From NCBI GenBank assembly GCA_030832095.1, contig JAURJT010000045.1, positions 21,112 to 85,111 of the forward strand: a stretch of DNA of 64,000 nt, written 5' to 3'. Positions 8,163-16,242 of this stretch are shown piece after piece. How positions within the stretch are numbered: position 1 is the first letter of the stretch; the number at the start of each line of letters is the position of its first letter. The translations under genes and the position numbers were made by a program. This DNA comes from Gammaproteobacteria bacterium. GTDB taxonomy: Bacteria > Pseudomonadota > Gammaproteobacteria > Burkholderiales > Burkholderiaceae_B. The notes below the pieces were generated by a model. The model saw only the letters and a list, made by a program, of their open reading frames with translations. It was not told where the DNA came from and did not search any database.

Positions 8163-9389
8163 TCAATTTTTGACTAGCGGACAGACGCTCTTAGACAAAG
8201 GCCGAAACGCCTGGTCACCTGGGATTACTGCATTGATCTTCAACAGATCCCAAGGGCCCTTTGACTCAGAAGGCTTTTTCGCTTCGGCTAGATACATGTC
8301 GTGCACCATGCGACCGTCGACACGGATCTTGCCTTTTGTGGCAAAGAAGTCGTTGATTTCGAGCTCTCTCATCTTGGCTGCAACGGCGTCGGCATCATCT
8401 GTGCCAGCGGCGGCAACAGACTTCAAATAATGCATGGTTGCTGAGTAAGCACCGGCCTGCACCATGGTTGGCATATCACCTTTGTTACGCTCGCCAAAAC
8501 GTTTTGAAAAAGCACGAGTTTCGTCAGTGCGATCCCAATAAAAACCATCGGTGAACATCAAGCCTTGTGCGACTGACAAGCCCATTCCTTTGATATCAGA
8601 CAAAAACATCAGTAAGGTGGCCATTTGTTGCCCGCCCTTGATAATGCCAAATTCCGAAGCTTGACGCACAGAATTCTGCGCGTCTGAGCCGGCATTAGCC
8701 AAGCCAATGATTTTGGCTTTTGACGCCTGTGCTTGCAATAAGTACGAAGAGAAGTCGGGCGAATTTAATGGCGCGCGCACGCTACCAAGAACTTTACCGC
8801 CATTGGCAAGAACAACCTCAGCAGTATCTTTTTCTAGGGCATGACCAAACGCATAATCGGCAGTGATGAAAAACCAGCTGTTACCGCCTCCTTTCGTAAT
8901 CGCGGCACCCGTGCCGTGAGCCATTGCATAGGTGTCATAAGTGTAATGGACGCCGTAAGGTGAGCATTCGGCGTTGGTCAAGGCCGAGCTTGCCGAGCCT
9001 GAAAAAATGACTAAGCGCTTTTTTTCTCGTGCGAGTTTTTGCATCGCTAACGCCGAGGCAGAGTCGGTTGACTCAATGACCATTTTGACGTCGTCGCGGT
9101 CGTACCACTCTCGCACACGTGCAGCAGTAATATCAACCTTATTTTGATAATTCGCCGAAAGTAACTCGATTGGGCGGCCTAACACCTTGCCGCCGAAATC
9201 TTCGATTGCCATCTTGACTGCGCTCACCATGTTAGGGCCGCCAATGGCGGAATAAATACCCGACATATCGACGATGGCACCAATACGAAACGGTTTGACA
9301 TCTTGTGCAGAGGCAAGATTAGTCAGTGCGCTTGCGCTCAAGATGCCAGCGGCAATAAGAGTAGAAAGAATCGTTTTTTTAAAATTCAT
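8163..9389 (-). CDS. Branched-chain-amino-acid-type ABC transporter substrate-binding protein
   Basis: 408 residues from the ATG at 9389, chosen because it begins a clear signal peptide (FKKTILSTLIAAGILSASAL, cleavage near ASAQ); the frame stays open 52 codons upstream without coding character. The mature chain is a type I periplasmic binding fold: RIGAIVDMSGIYSAIGG at the start, FGGKVLGRPIEL, then ADYAFGH. It belongs to the LivK/Peripla_BP_6 group, many of which bind aromatic or aliphatic acids rather than amino acids. No permease or ATPase gene is adjacent; the only Liv-type permease set in the window is 15 kb away with its own binding protein, so this receptor is an orphan here. Confidence 0.9.
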   Translation of the reverse strand: MNFKKTILSTLIAAGILSASALTNLASAQDVKPFRIGAIVDMSGIYSAIGGPNMVSAVKMAIEDFGGKVLGRPIELLSANYQNKVDITAARVREWYDRDDVKMVIESTDSASALAMQKLAREKKRLVIFSGSASSALTNAECSPYGVHYTYDTYAMAHGTGAAITKGGGNSWFFITADYAFGHALEKDTAEVVLANGGKVLGSVRAPLNSPDFSSYLLQAQASKAKIIGLANAGSDAQNSVRQASEFGIIKGGQQMATLLMFLSDIKGMGLSVAQGLMFTDGFYWDRTDETRAFSKRFGERNKGDMPTMVQAGAYSATMHYLKSVAAAGTDDADAVAAKMRELEINDFFATKGKIRVDGRMVHDMYLAEAKKPSESKGPWDLLKINAVIPGDQAFRPLSKSVCPLVKN

Positions 9390-9597
9390 TGAGTGTCTCT
9401 GTTCGTAAAAATAGTTTGAACGACTGCGGCTAGCGCCGAGTTTCATGAAAACCAAACTAATATTGCCTGAAATACCGTTAAATTGCTGTTGTTCTGAGCT
9501 AGAGAAAACCCTTGTTTGAGGTTTTTTTCGTTCGTATACACTCATCTAAACGCTTGAGCTGTAAGCGATTAAACAATCAACAACCTAGAGAGCAGCC

Positions 9598-10020
9598 ATG
9601 ACTGAAGGTGCGAGCAACCCAAAAAAAACGCTAGATGAGATGCAACATGCATGGAATTCAGCTGCCAAGGTCTGGAATCCAAAGGCATTGGCAAGTCTAT
9701 ACGCAGATAATGCCCTGTTTTATGGCGGCCGTTCAGGTCACTCGGTCGGAGCTGCCGCAATTCAGGCCTACTTTGCGTCCTATGATGGCATCATTCAGTC
9801 GGCAGTACTCGACTTAATCGAACAAGAGTTGGTAGAGACCAGTCCAGAAACTTTTGTGGCGCAAGGGTTAGGGGCGTTTTCGTTTGTGCTTGCGGGTGGG
9901 CGGCAAACTCAATCGGTACTGCGCACGACGCTCGTATTAAGTAAGCTAAACGGACAATGGAAAATTCAACTACATCACTTTTCGGTTACGCCTGAGGTAC
10001 CGCCTCTTGGCGATCGCTGA
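9598..10020 (+). CDS. SnoaL/NTF2-like protein (SgcJ/EcaC type)
   Basis: 140 residues, typical of one cone-shaped NTF2-like domain. The sequence shows the family pattern: an early helix ending AWNSAAKVWNPKALASLYADNALFYGG, then HSVGAAAIQAYFASY, and C-terminal strands RTTLVLSKLNGQWKIQLHHFS. Proteins of this group bind small hydrophobic ligands or act as isomerases or dehydratases; many are of unknown function. There is no signal peptide. The start ATG has GAGAG just upstream. The gene is divergent from the ABC binding-protein gene and precedes the enolase-superfamily gene by 113 bases. Confidence 0.75.
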   Translation: MTEGASNPKKTLDEMQHAWNSAAKVWNPKALASLYADNALFYGGRSGHSVGAAAIQAYFASYDGIIQSAVLDLIEQELVETSPETFVAQGLGAFSFVLAGGRQTQSVLRTTLVLSKLNGQWKIQLHHFSVTPEVPPLGDR

Positions 10021-10064
10021 GAAACAATCTTATTAGTTACCGATGCAACAAAGATAATCGTAAT

Positions 10065-10092
10065 CCTCAGCGAGACGCTAGTTTCGCTAAGG
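10065..10092 (+). terminator. Weak hairpin between the NTF2-like and enolase-superfamily genes
   Basis: CCTCAGCGA and TCGCTAAGG pair with a single C-A mismatch around a ten-base loop, followed by TTTGATC. The short T-run makes it at best a leaky terminator. Confidence 0.3.
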
Positions 10093-10133
10093 TTTGATCA
10101 AAAAGCCGTATGTATATCGGCCAAGGAGACAGC

Positions 10134-11306
10134 TTGAAAATCACCGCAATCGAAGACCTCCATGCTGATGGTGGCTGGCGCACGCTATCGTTTTTGAAAA
10201 TCACAACCGATACAGGTTTGATAGGTTGGTCAGAGTTCAGCGAGGGCAGCGCCGCACCGGGCTTAACTGGGGTCATCCTCAAACTTGGACAAAGCTTACT
10301 GGGCTCAGATCCACGGCAAATCAATCTGATTCATGCCAACTTGTTTGCAGTCACGCGAATTTTTTCTGGTGGATTGATTGCTCAGGCCATTGCCGCACTT
10401 GAAAATGCCTGCCTAGACTTAAAAGCTAAAGAACTGAATGTTCCGATGCATCAATTATTTGGTGGCGCCTTACGTAAAACGCTGCCGATCTATTGGTCGC
10501 AATGCGGTACCTTGCGCTCGCGTTTTGCACCAGTGTTTGATGCAGCACCTTTGCGCTCGTTAGACGATATCGTGGCGTTAGGGCAAGAGGCAAAGACGCG
10601 CGGTTTCAAAGCGCTCAAGACTAATATTCTTTCGTTTGAAAACGGCATCTGTAGTAATTATCGACCAGGCTTTGGCATCGGAACTGGCTTTCCTGAGTTA
10701 AATCTTGACGATAAACTTCTTGCTACGATTGTTGAATTGCTTGCGGCCTTTGAGCAGGGCGCCGGAAAAGATGTGAAGTTGGCGCTCGATCTGAATTTTC
10801 ACTTTAAGTCGGAAGGTGCAAAAAGAATCGCACGCGCGCTTGAGCGGTTTAATCTGATGTGGCTTGAAGTCGACATACAAGATCCTAAAGCCTTGGCTGA
10901 AGTCAAGCAATCAACCACGACACGAATCTCTTCGCTTGAAACGTTGCTGGGCCGGCAAGCGCTTCGCCCTTATCTTGAGGCCAACTCTGCAGACGTTGCG
11001 ATTATTGACCCGCAATGGAACGGCTTGCTAGAGTCAACCAAAATGGCGACCATGGCTGAGAGTTATGAAATCAACGTCGCTTCGCATAACTATCACGGAC
11101 AACTGTCTTCGCTGATGGGGGCGCATTTTTCAGCAGCGACTTCAAATTTCAGCATCATGGAGTACGTCGTCGACGAAGCTGCGTTTACGCGCGAATACAT
11201 GACCCATCCGATTCAAATCGTCGATGGCGAGATCATCTTGCCCGAGGGCCCCGGCTGGGGCTCAGATATTAATGAAGAGGCTGTGCGTGCAAGGCCTGCG
11301 AAGTGA
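10134..11306 (+). CDS. Enolase-superfamily enzyme (mandelate racemase/muconate lactonising enzyme type)
   Basis: The start is set at a TTG because AAGGAG sits five bases upstream of it, whereas the in-frame ATG at 10110 has no ribosome site; this gives 390 residues. The capping domain begins MKITAIEDL. Barrel residues include D219 in ALDLNF, E245 in MWLEVD and E269 in SSLETL, the three Mg2+ ligands, and H318 in SHNYHGQ as likely general base of the mandelate-racemase subgroup. Lysines K159 and K162 (FKALKTN) lie on the second strand, with a K-x-x-K spacing instead of the usual K-x-K. Such enzymes abstract a proton next to a carboxylate and dehydrate or racemise sugar acids or related acids. 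Substrate unknown. Confidence 0.85.
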   Translation: MKITAIEDLHADGGWRTLSFLKITTDTGLIGWSEFSEGSAAPGLTGVILKLGQSLLGSDPRQINLIHANLFAVTRIFSGGLIAQAIAALENACLDLKAKELNVPMHQLFGGALRKTLPIYWSQCGTLRSRFAPVFDAAPLRSLDDIVALGQEAKTRGFKALKTNILSFENGICSNYRPGFGIGTGFPELNLDDKLLATIVELLAAFEQGAGKDVKLALDLNFHFKSEGAKRIARALERFNLMWLEVDIQDPKALAEVKQSTTTRISSLETLLGRQALRPYLEANSADVAIIDPQWNGLLESTKMATMAESYEINVASHNYHGQLSSLMGAHFSAATSNFSIMEYVVDEAAFTREYMTHPIQIVDGEIILPEGPGWGSDINEEAVRARPAK

Positions 11307-11474
11307 ACGGCCTCCTATTCATTGTTTGTACAAATTGGGAGTGGTAACAATTTAATACAAAATAAATTGCTTAGAGATGCAGTTTGGCTAGGTTTAGTCG
11401 GCGCTAAAATAAGTCCCTGACGCACGCCTTAGATCCAGACAGGTGGGCGTTTGGATCGCAAAATAGGAGCCGAC

Positions 11475-11682
11475 TTGAGCATACGATTGAGTGTTGTTTT
11501 TGTCTGATGATTTAAATCACGATATTGATCGAGTTGCAGGTTCTGCTGCAAACAAGAGCGAAGTGTTTAGAAAAGCTTTGCAACTCTATCTTGCGGCATG
11601 CGATGCCCAATCACGTGGTTTAAAGCTTGGTTTGTTTGAACCGGGTGAGCAAAGAGTTCAGACTGAAATCACGGGGCTGTGA
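11475..11682 (+). pseudogene. Ribbon-helix-helix (CopG/Arc-like) regulator or antitoxin, frameshifted
   Basis: A TTG at 11475 has AGGAG five bases upstream and reads LSIRLSVVFV before a TGA at 11505. The frame shifted by one base continues at once as LSDDLNHDIDRVAG, through NKSEVFRKALQLYL, to a stop at 11680. Removing one T from the five-T run at 11497-11501 joins the two into a single RHH protein: a basic beta strand followed by two helices and a tail ending TEITGL. Without the shift a GTG at 11491 could start a shortened product lacking the DNA-contacting strand. The same 3' segment recurs, damaged, at 19570. RHH proteins act as DNA-binding repressors, often as antitoxins. Slippage-corrected expression or a sequencing error are alternatives. 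Confidence 0.65.
11589..11680 (+). repeat. Copy 1 of a roughly 92-bp direct repeat (3' end of RHH gene)
   Basis: This segment matches 19570-19661 with only a handful of mismatches; the offset is constant (7981 bases), so there are no indels. It covers the C-terminal tail codons of the RHH gene. Confidence 0.85.
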
Positions 11683-11795
11683 TGCGTACATTGGATTTGA
11701 GTGCGCCGCCTCGGAATCACACGTATACCGTTTCTTTGTGTTCTGAAGAAAAAAATGGGCAATGTCTTCGATCACGGCGATTTCTGGTGGATTAG
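11682..11795 (+). CDS. Short ORF overlapping the RHH gene stop, possibly a truncated partner
   Basis: The TGA of the RHH frame overlaps the ATG of this 37-codon ORF (TGATG), the usual sign of translational coupling. The product begins MRTLDLSAPPRNHTYTV and ends after a basic segment (RSRRFLVD). I do not recognise it. Because the RHH gene itself is damaged and the ORF is very short, it may be what is left of a longer partner gene. A real micro-protein is also possible. Confidence 0.3.
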   Translation: MRTLDLSAPPRNHTYTVSLCSEEKNGQCLRSRRFLVD

Positions 11796-11974
11796 TTAGC
11801 TATTTGATTCACCCTGATTAAACGCGGTGAAGCACGTGTTATAAATCAAACGATCCTATCAAGCGTTAATGCTTTAGATCCTTAAGGTTATAAAAAAGTC
11901 GAGACAAACAGTTTGTATAACGGATCGGCGGTACGCCGACGTCACTCATTAGTCGAATCAACTGGAGTATAAAA

Positions 11975-12949
11975 ATGAAAAAAACGATCGCTCTCACCAT
12001 GCTGGCTATGGCTTCATTCATGCCTGTCTCGTCGCCGAGTGCACAAGATTTCAAAGCGCCTATCAAGTTTGTTGTACCGTTTGCGCCCGGCGGGGCTACT
12101 GATGTGTTGGCCCGAATGCTTGCACCTAAAATGAGTGCAGAGCTCGGACAATCCATCATCATCGAAAATCGTGCAGGCGCGAGTGGTCAAATTGGCACGC
12201 AATTTGTAAAGAACTCGCCTGCGGATGGAACTGTATTTTTGGTGAACACGGATAGTTCGTTGACCATCCTCCCATATATCGTTGCTGACGTACCGTATTC
12301 GCCAAGTCGTGACTTTATGATGGTCGGGAAAATTGCAACGCTGCCTTGGGCGCTAAGTGTGCCTGCGGCTAACAATATTAAAAATATCGCGCAGTTTATC
12401 GATTACATCAAAAAAGATCCAAAACAAGCGAACTATGCTGTGCCAACAACCGGTGGCGTGCCTGAAATGATTGGCGAGATGATCGGCAAGAAGGCCGGCG
12501 TTGAGATGACGATTCTTCCGTACGCGGGCGGCGCGGCGATCATCACGAGTGTCTTGGGTGCTCAAATTTCTTCTGGTGTGACGGGTACCCCAGAGGCCTT
12601 CAATATGGAGAGAACTGGCAAGGCGGTGGTGATCGGTGTGTCGGGAACCAAGCGAGCAGCTTATCTGCCACACGTTCCAACCTTTGAAGAGTCGGGACTT
12701 TCAGGCTTGACAGCAGATAGCTGGTTTGGGATCTATGCACCGAAGGCCTTGCCTAGGCCTATGGCTGAACGTTTTAATGTGGCAATGAATAACGCCATCA
12801 AAGACCCAGAGACACAGAAAAAAATTGCGGATATGGCTATAGAAGTGACTACAACTAACTTCACTGAGGCTGAAAAATTTTACGCTGAAGCTATTGTTTT
12901 TTGGGCAAGTGTCTACAAAGATAAGCCTAAGCCATCGGCCTCAAAATAG
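11975..12949 (+). CDS. Bug/TctC-type periplasmic solute-binding protein
   Basis: 324 residues. The signal peptide covers residues 1-23 or so (KKTIALTMLAMASFMPV, cleavage near PSAQD). The family signature is KFVVPFAPGGATDVLARML, followed by IENRAGASGQIGTQFV and SPADGT. The late WFGIYAPKALPR segment is the conserved hinge region seen in other Bug proteins. A CTGGAG ribosome site lies about ten bases upstream of the ATG. The gene stands alone: about 180 bases of non-coding DNA precede it and a hairpin region separates it from a converging Bug gene. The ligand is unknown. Confidence 0.9.
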   Translation: MKKTIALTMLAMASFMPVSSPSAQDFKAPIKFVVPFAPGGATDVLARMLAPKMSAELGQSIIIENRAGASGQIGTQFVKNSPADGTVFLVNTDSSLTILPYIVADVPYSPSRDFMMVGKIATLPWALSVPAANNIKNIAQFIDYIKKDPKQANYAVPTTGGVPEMIGEMIGKKAGVEMTILPYAGGAAIITSVLGAQISSGVTGTPEAFNMERTGKAVVIGVSGTKRAAYLPHVPTFEESGLSGLTADSWFGIYAPKALPRPMAERFNVAMNNAIKDPETQKKIADMAIEVTTTNFTEAEKFYAEAIVFWASVYKDKPKPSASK

Positions 12950-12967
12950 TAACCAGTCGGACGGAAA

Positions 12968-12995
12968 CGTGACCACTTCAAAAACAGTGGTCACG
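12968..12995 (+). terminator. Strong hairpin after the Bug gene at 11975
   Basis: CGTGACCACT and AGTGGTCACG form a perfect 10-bp stem with an eight-base A-rich loop. The T-tract after it is poor, so it may act with the second hairpin downstream. Confidence 0.6.
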
Positions 12996-13011
12996 ATTAA
13001 AGGTGATGAGC

Positions 13012-13040
13012 CTCAGAAAACTGAGATTGTTTTTATTTTT
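13012..13040 (+). terminator. Small hairpin with long T-tract between converging Bug genes
   Basis: CTCAG-AAAA-CTGAG is followed by a T-rich tract (13027-13040). With the upstream hairpin it would end transcription from the gene at 11975 before the converging Bug gene that ends at 13049. Confidence 0.6.
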
Positions 13041-13048
13041 CTTTTAAT

Positions 13049-14038
13049 TTAATCGTCTACCTTCGGAATGGCCGCCAAGGTCGCCGCCCGTTGAATGATT
13101 GCAATCGAGTCTTCTACAAATTTTTTAAACTCTGCGGGTGTACTCGGTGCTGGTGTCATACCCTGTTTTTCAATCAACGCCACGATATCGGGTGCTTTGA
13201 GGGCCTCGACAACGGCTGCGTTGAGCTCTGCCACGATTGTTGGTGGGATACCTTTTGGGCCGATCATGCCAAACCATGTGGGCATCTCAAGCTCACTGAT
13301 GCCAGATTCGCGACTGGTCGGTACGTTCGGTAATTCGTTTGAGCGAGTTGCCGTCGTGACGAGCAGTGGGCGTAACTTTCCTGATCGAATTTGCTGTAAC
13401 GGCGAGGTAATCATGTCGAACATTAACGGCGAGTCGCCGTTTAACTGAGCAACGGTTGCTTCGCCCGTACCTTTATACGGCACGTGAGTTGCGCGAATTC
13501 CAGTTTGTTGCGACAGTATCTCAAAAAATATGTGGCCTGCTGAACCAACGCCAAACGAGGCATAGTTCAGTTTTTGTGGGTTCGCCTTCGCATAGGTAAC
13601 GAGTTCGGCAATCGAATTGATAGGTAAGGCGGCATTAACAGTCAATACAAAAGGCGCCTCAAGGACTTTGGAAATAAATGTAAAGTCGGCGACCGAGTCA
13701 TACGGTAATTTTGCTCTGACCGCAGGCTGCACAATATGCGAAATCGAGTTCATTCCGATTGTGTAACCATCAGGAGCCGCTGTGGCGGTTGCATTCAGGC
13801 CGATTGTTGTACCCGCACCCGGGCGGTTGAGCACAATGACCGGTTGTTTCCAGCGTGCCGAAAGCTTTTGAGCTAACGAGCGACTCGTCGCATCCGCTGA
13901 GCCACCAGCAGGGAAAGGTACGATCAGGGTAACGGCTTTACTCGGAAAAACCTCTGATTGTGCATGTATGGCTGGCGCACATAACGCAATGGTAAAGAAA
14001 AAGACTAGTTTTAGTACCGAGCGAGAAAAAATCTTCAT
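13049..14038 (-). CDS. Bug/TctC-type periplasmic solute-binding protein
   Basis: 329 residues from the ATG at 14038, chosen because it begins a typical signal peptide (FSRSVLKLVFFFTIALCAPA, cleavage near IHAQS); the frame stays open upstream only inside the neighbouring dioxygenase gene. The signature reads AVTLIVPFPAGGSADATSRSL, and LNRPGAGTTIGLNATATAAPDGYT and VPYKGTGEATVAQLNG follow. The TauD-type dioxygenase gene ends 22 bases upstream on the same strand, so the two form an operon with the dioxygenase first. This repeats the receptor/dioxygenase pairing seen at the window start and at 51.3-53.3 kb. Confidence 0.9.
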   Translation of the reverse strand: MKIFSRSVLKLVFFFTIALCAPAIHAQSEVFPSKAVTLIVPFPAGGSADATSRSLAQKLSARWKQPVIVLNRPGAGTTIGLNATATAAPDGYTIGMNSISHIVQPAVRAKLPYDSVADFTFISKVLEAPFVLTVNAALPINSIAELVTYAKANPQKLNYASFGVGSAGHIFFEILSQQTGIRATHVPYKGTGEATVAQLNGDSPLMFDMITSPLQQIRSGKLRPLLVTTATRSNELPNVPTSRESGISELEMPTWFGMIGPKGIPPTIVAELNAAVVEALKAPDIVALIEKQGMTPAPSTPAEFKKFVEDSIAIIQRAATLAAIPKVDD

Positions 14039-14060
14039 TCGTGATGACTCCGCATTCGTT

Positions 14061-14945
14061 TTAATTGACTTTTGGTGCGCTGAGTGTCGTGCGATGCATG
14101 TGGCGTCGCTGTGGCAATTTGAAATCACCGGTCGCGCGATGTAGGGCAGAATAGTTGTCCCATAGAACGATGTCGCCAACACGCCAGACATGTCGATACA
14201 CAACCTCAGGTCGAATGACATGATTCACGAGAGTGTTGATGAGTTCTTCAGAGTCTTGTGCCGATAGGCCGATCACTTGACTAATGACGCCCTGAACGAC
14301 ATGCAGGCTTTTTTTACCAGTAATGGGATGTGTTCTGACTAAAGGGTGCGTAATCTCGTTATTCTTAATTTTTTCACGCGCAGCAACAACTTCTTTTAGG
14401 TAGATATTATCTTTTGCTTTTTCGGGCGTATGCCCGACATACTCGCCATATTTTCGTGAGCTAAAGACTGCGCTGAGTTGATTGACTTGTTCTTTTAGCG
14501 GTTCGGATAAGGTTTCGTAGGCATAGCGTGTGCTCGCAAAGTACGTGTCTCCAAGTGGGCGCGTACCATCATGCGGGACTTCTACCGCATATAAGAACGA
14601 TCCACGCGGGGGCGTCGCGACGTACCACATGTCGCTATGCCAGTAGCGACCTGCATCTTCCATGCCCACTGGTTTCCCGTCATCGAGCAAATTCGAAACA
14701 ATGAAAATCTCTGGATTTTCTTTCATGTTGAAACGATCGAAGACAAATCGGTCTAAAGATCCAAAACGACGGCTGAAATTGAGTTGCTGATCTGGAGTCA
14801 GTTTTTGATCGCGGATAACCACGACGCCGTAGGTTTTGTAGGCATCGTCAATGTCTTTGAACGTTTGTTCGTCAAGATTATTTAAATCTACACCACGGAT
14901 CTCGTGTCCGAGTGGGGTGCTATTCAGGTGAATATCTAGGGCCAT
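14061..14945 (-). CDS. TauD/TfdA-family Fe(II)/2-oxoglutarate-dependent dioxygenase
   Basis: 294 residues, full length. The facial triad is H103 and D105 in RYWHSDMWY with the distal H269 in SALHRATGD, followed by basic residues (RRHMHRTT) that include the 2-oxoglutarate-binding arginine. The N-terminus (LGHEIRGVDL, then YGVVVIRDQKL) is the usual TauD opening. It is cytoplasmic. The product differs clearly from the other two dioxygenases in the window, so these are not recent duplicates. It is the first gene of an operon with the Bug receptor 22 bases downstream. The promoter region carries a motif shared with another Bug gene. The substrate is unknown. Confidence 0.9.
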   Translation of the reverse strand: MALDIHLNSTPLGHEIRGVDLNNLDEQTFKDIDDAYKTYGVVVIRDQKLTPDQQLNFSRRFGSLDRFVFDRFNMKENPEIFIVSNLLDDGKPVGMEDAGRYWHSDMWYVATPPRGSFLYAVEVPHDGTRPLGDTYFASTRYAYETLSEPLKEQVNQLSAVFSSRKYGEYVGHTPEKAKDNIYLKEVVAAREKIKNNEITHPLVRTHPITGKKSLHVVQGVISQVIGLSAQDSEELINTLVNHVIRPEVVYRHVWRVGDIVLWDNYSALHRATGDFKLPQRRHMHRTTLSAPKVN

Positions 14946-14984
14946 CTTTTGTTTCCTAGGATTGATCGAGGCGAGCTTGTCTGC

Positions 14985-14999
14985 CTAGTATAGGTCGAG
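14985..14999 (-). promoter_or_regulatory. Shared promoter-like motif, copy 1
   Basis: On the minus strand this reads CTCGACCTATACTAG, with TATACT as a likely -10 about 45 bases before the dioxygenase start codon. The identical 15-mer occurs at 20678-20692, again just upstream of a minus-strand gene of the Bug group. I see no good -35 in either case. Confidence 0.4.
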
Positions 15000-15230
15000 C
15001 CAACGAAAATAGTATTGGGTAAAACTGCCTCGCTGCAACGCACAAAATGTAATCCATCCGCGATACGGAAGTTGCGTTCAAGAAGTTTCGGCGCAGGTGC
15101 GACAGACGATATTTTTTTACTTGACGGATGCTAGATCGAGTTTTAAGGTGAAGGGCGCTGACTACGTTCAGTGCGCTCGTCTGATCACAAGAATCCCGGT
15201 AGAAAAAATAGAGACAAGGATTGTTATCAC

Positions 15231-16208
15231 ATGAATAAAAGAAGACTCATCGCAATATCGCTGATCTTGGCCAATTGGTTGATGTTGACGAACGCTTGGT
15301 CTGAAGACGCGTATCCGACTCGCCCAATCAGGCTGATCGTACCCTTTGGGGCGGGTGGACCTACCGACACCTTAGGGCGCGCGCTGGCCGAACGGATGTC
15401 AGATCAACTGGGACAGCGCGTGACGGTTGAGAATAAGCCGGGGGCCGGTGGAAATATTGGGACTGATCTAGTGGCCAAGGCTGCGCCTGATGGGTACACT
15501 TTTTTAATTTCAACCAATGGCCCGTTGGCGGGCAACTTGACCCTGTTTGGTAATTTGCCTTATCACCCGCTCAAAGATTTTGCGCCGGTCACAATCTTTA
15601 CGATCTTGCCAAATATGTTGGCAGTACACCCAAGCATCCCTGCGAATAATGTGATTGAGTTGATTGCTTTTCTCAAGGCAAATCCAAACAAATACAGCTT
15701 TGGCTCTGGTGGAAACGGAACCAGTTCTCATTTTTCTGGTGAGCTTTTTAAAATGATGACGGGGGTCAGGATGGAGCACATCCCTTATAAAGGCGATGGC
15801 GCTTCGATGATTGATGTTCTGAGTGGGCAAGTTCCGATCGTTTTTGCAAGCGTATTGGCAGGAATGCGTTACACAGATTCCGGAAAAATAAAAGCGTTGG
15901 CTGTGACCTCGCTGGATCGTGTGTCCGCGTTGCCGAATGTGCCGTCGATGGCCGAAGCCGGTCTGACTGGTTACGATCTTGCTGCCTGGTACGGCATCAT
16001 GTTGCCCGCCGGTACGCCCAAGCCAATCGTGACAAAGCTGAACTCACTGATCGTAAAAATCATTCACACCCCAGACTTCAAATTAAGAATTGAAGCCATG
16101 GGAGGCATCCCAGTCGGAAGCACGCCCGAAGAAGTCACTGAGGTTATTAAGAAAGATATTCCTAAGTGGGCCAAGTTAGTCAAGGAATCCGGCGCGAAAG
16201 TAGATTGA
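15231..16208 (+). CDS. Bug/TctC-type periplasmic solute-binding protein
   Basis: 325 residues from the ATG at 15231, which starts a signal peptide (NKRRLIAISLILANWLMLTN, cleavage near AWSED) and has AAGGA upstream; an ATG 20 codons earlier adds only a polar, basic leader. Signature: IRLIVPFGAGGPTDTLGRALA, then ENKPGAGGNIGTDLVAKAAPDGYT and IPYKGDGASMIDVLSG. It is followed after 34 bases by the dienoyl-CoA-reductase-like, crotonase, DUF35 and thiolase-like genes, so the receptor probably supplies the acid degraded by that set (inference from position). Confidence 0.92.
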   Translation: MNKRRLIAISLILANWLMLTNAWSEDAYPTRPIRLIVPFGAGGPTDTLGRALAERMSDQLGQRVTVENKPGAGGNIGTDLVAKAAPDGYTFLISTNGPLAGNLTLFGNLPYHPLKDFAPVTIFTILPNMLAVHPSIPANNVIELIAFLKANPNKYSFGSGGNGTSSHFSGELFKMMTGVRMEHIPYKGDGASMIDVLSGQVPIVFASVLAGMRYTDSGKIKALAVTSLDRVSALPNVPSMAEAGLTGYDLAAWYGIMLPAGTPKPIVTKLNSLIVKIIHTPDFKLRIEAMGGIPVGSTPEEVTEVIKKDIPKWAKLVKESGAKVD

Positions 16209-16212
16209 TTGT

Positions 16213-16232
16213 TTCGGGCGATAAGCATAGAA
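16213..16232 (+). repeat. Copy 1 of a 20-bp direct repeat flanking the SDR-to-thiolase gene set
   Basis: The 20-mer beginning TTCGGGCGATAAGC recurs at 19519-19538 with one mismatch. Copy 1 lies just before the ribosome site of the SDR gene; copy 2 lies three bases after the thiolase-like gene's stop. The four-gene set is therefore bracketed. Confidence 0.6.
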
Positions 16233-16242
16233 AGGATATTGA

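Noticed and set aside
12353..12673. Minus-strand ORF of 106 codons inside a Bug gene
   Set aside because: Composition is strongly His/Arg-rich with no ribosome site; it is the antisense shadow of the receptor gene.
15510..15830. Minus-strand ORF of 106 codons inside the Bug gene at 15231
   Set aside because: Fully contained in a clear gene and lacks any recognisable fold.
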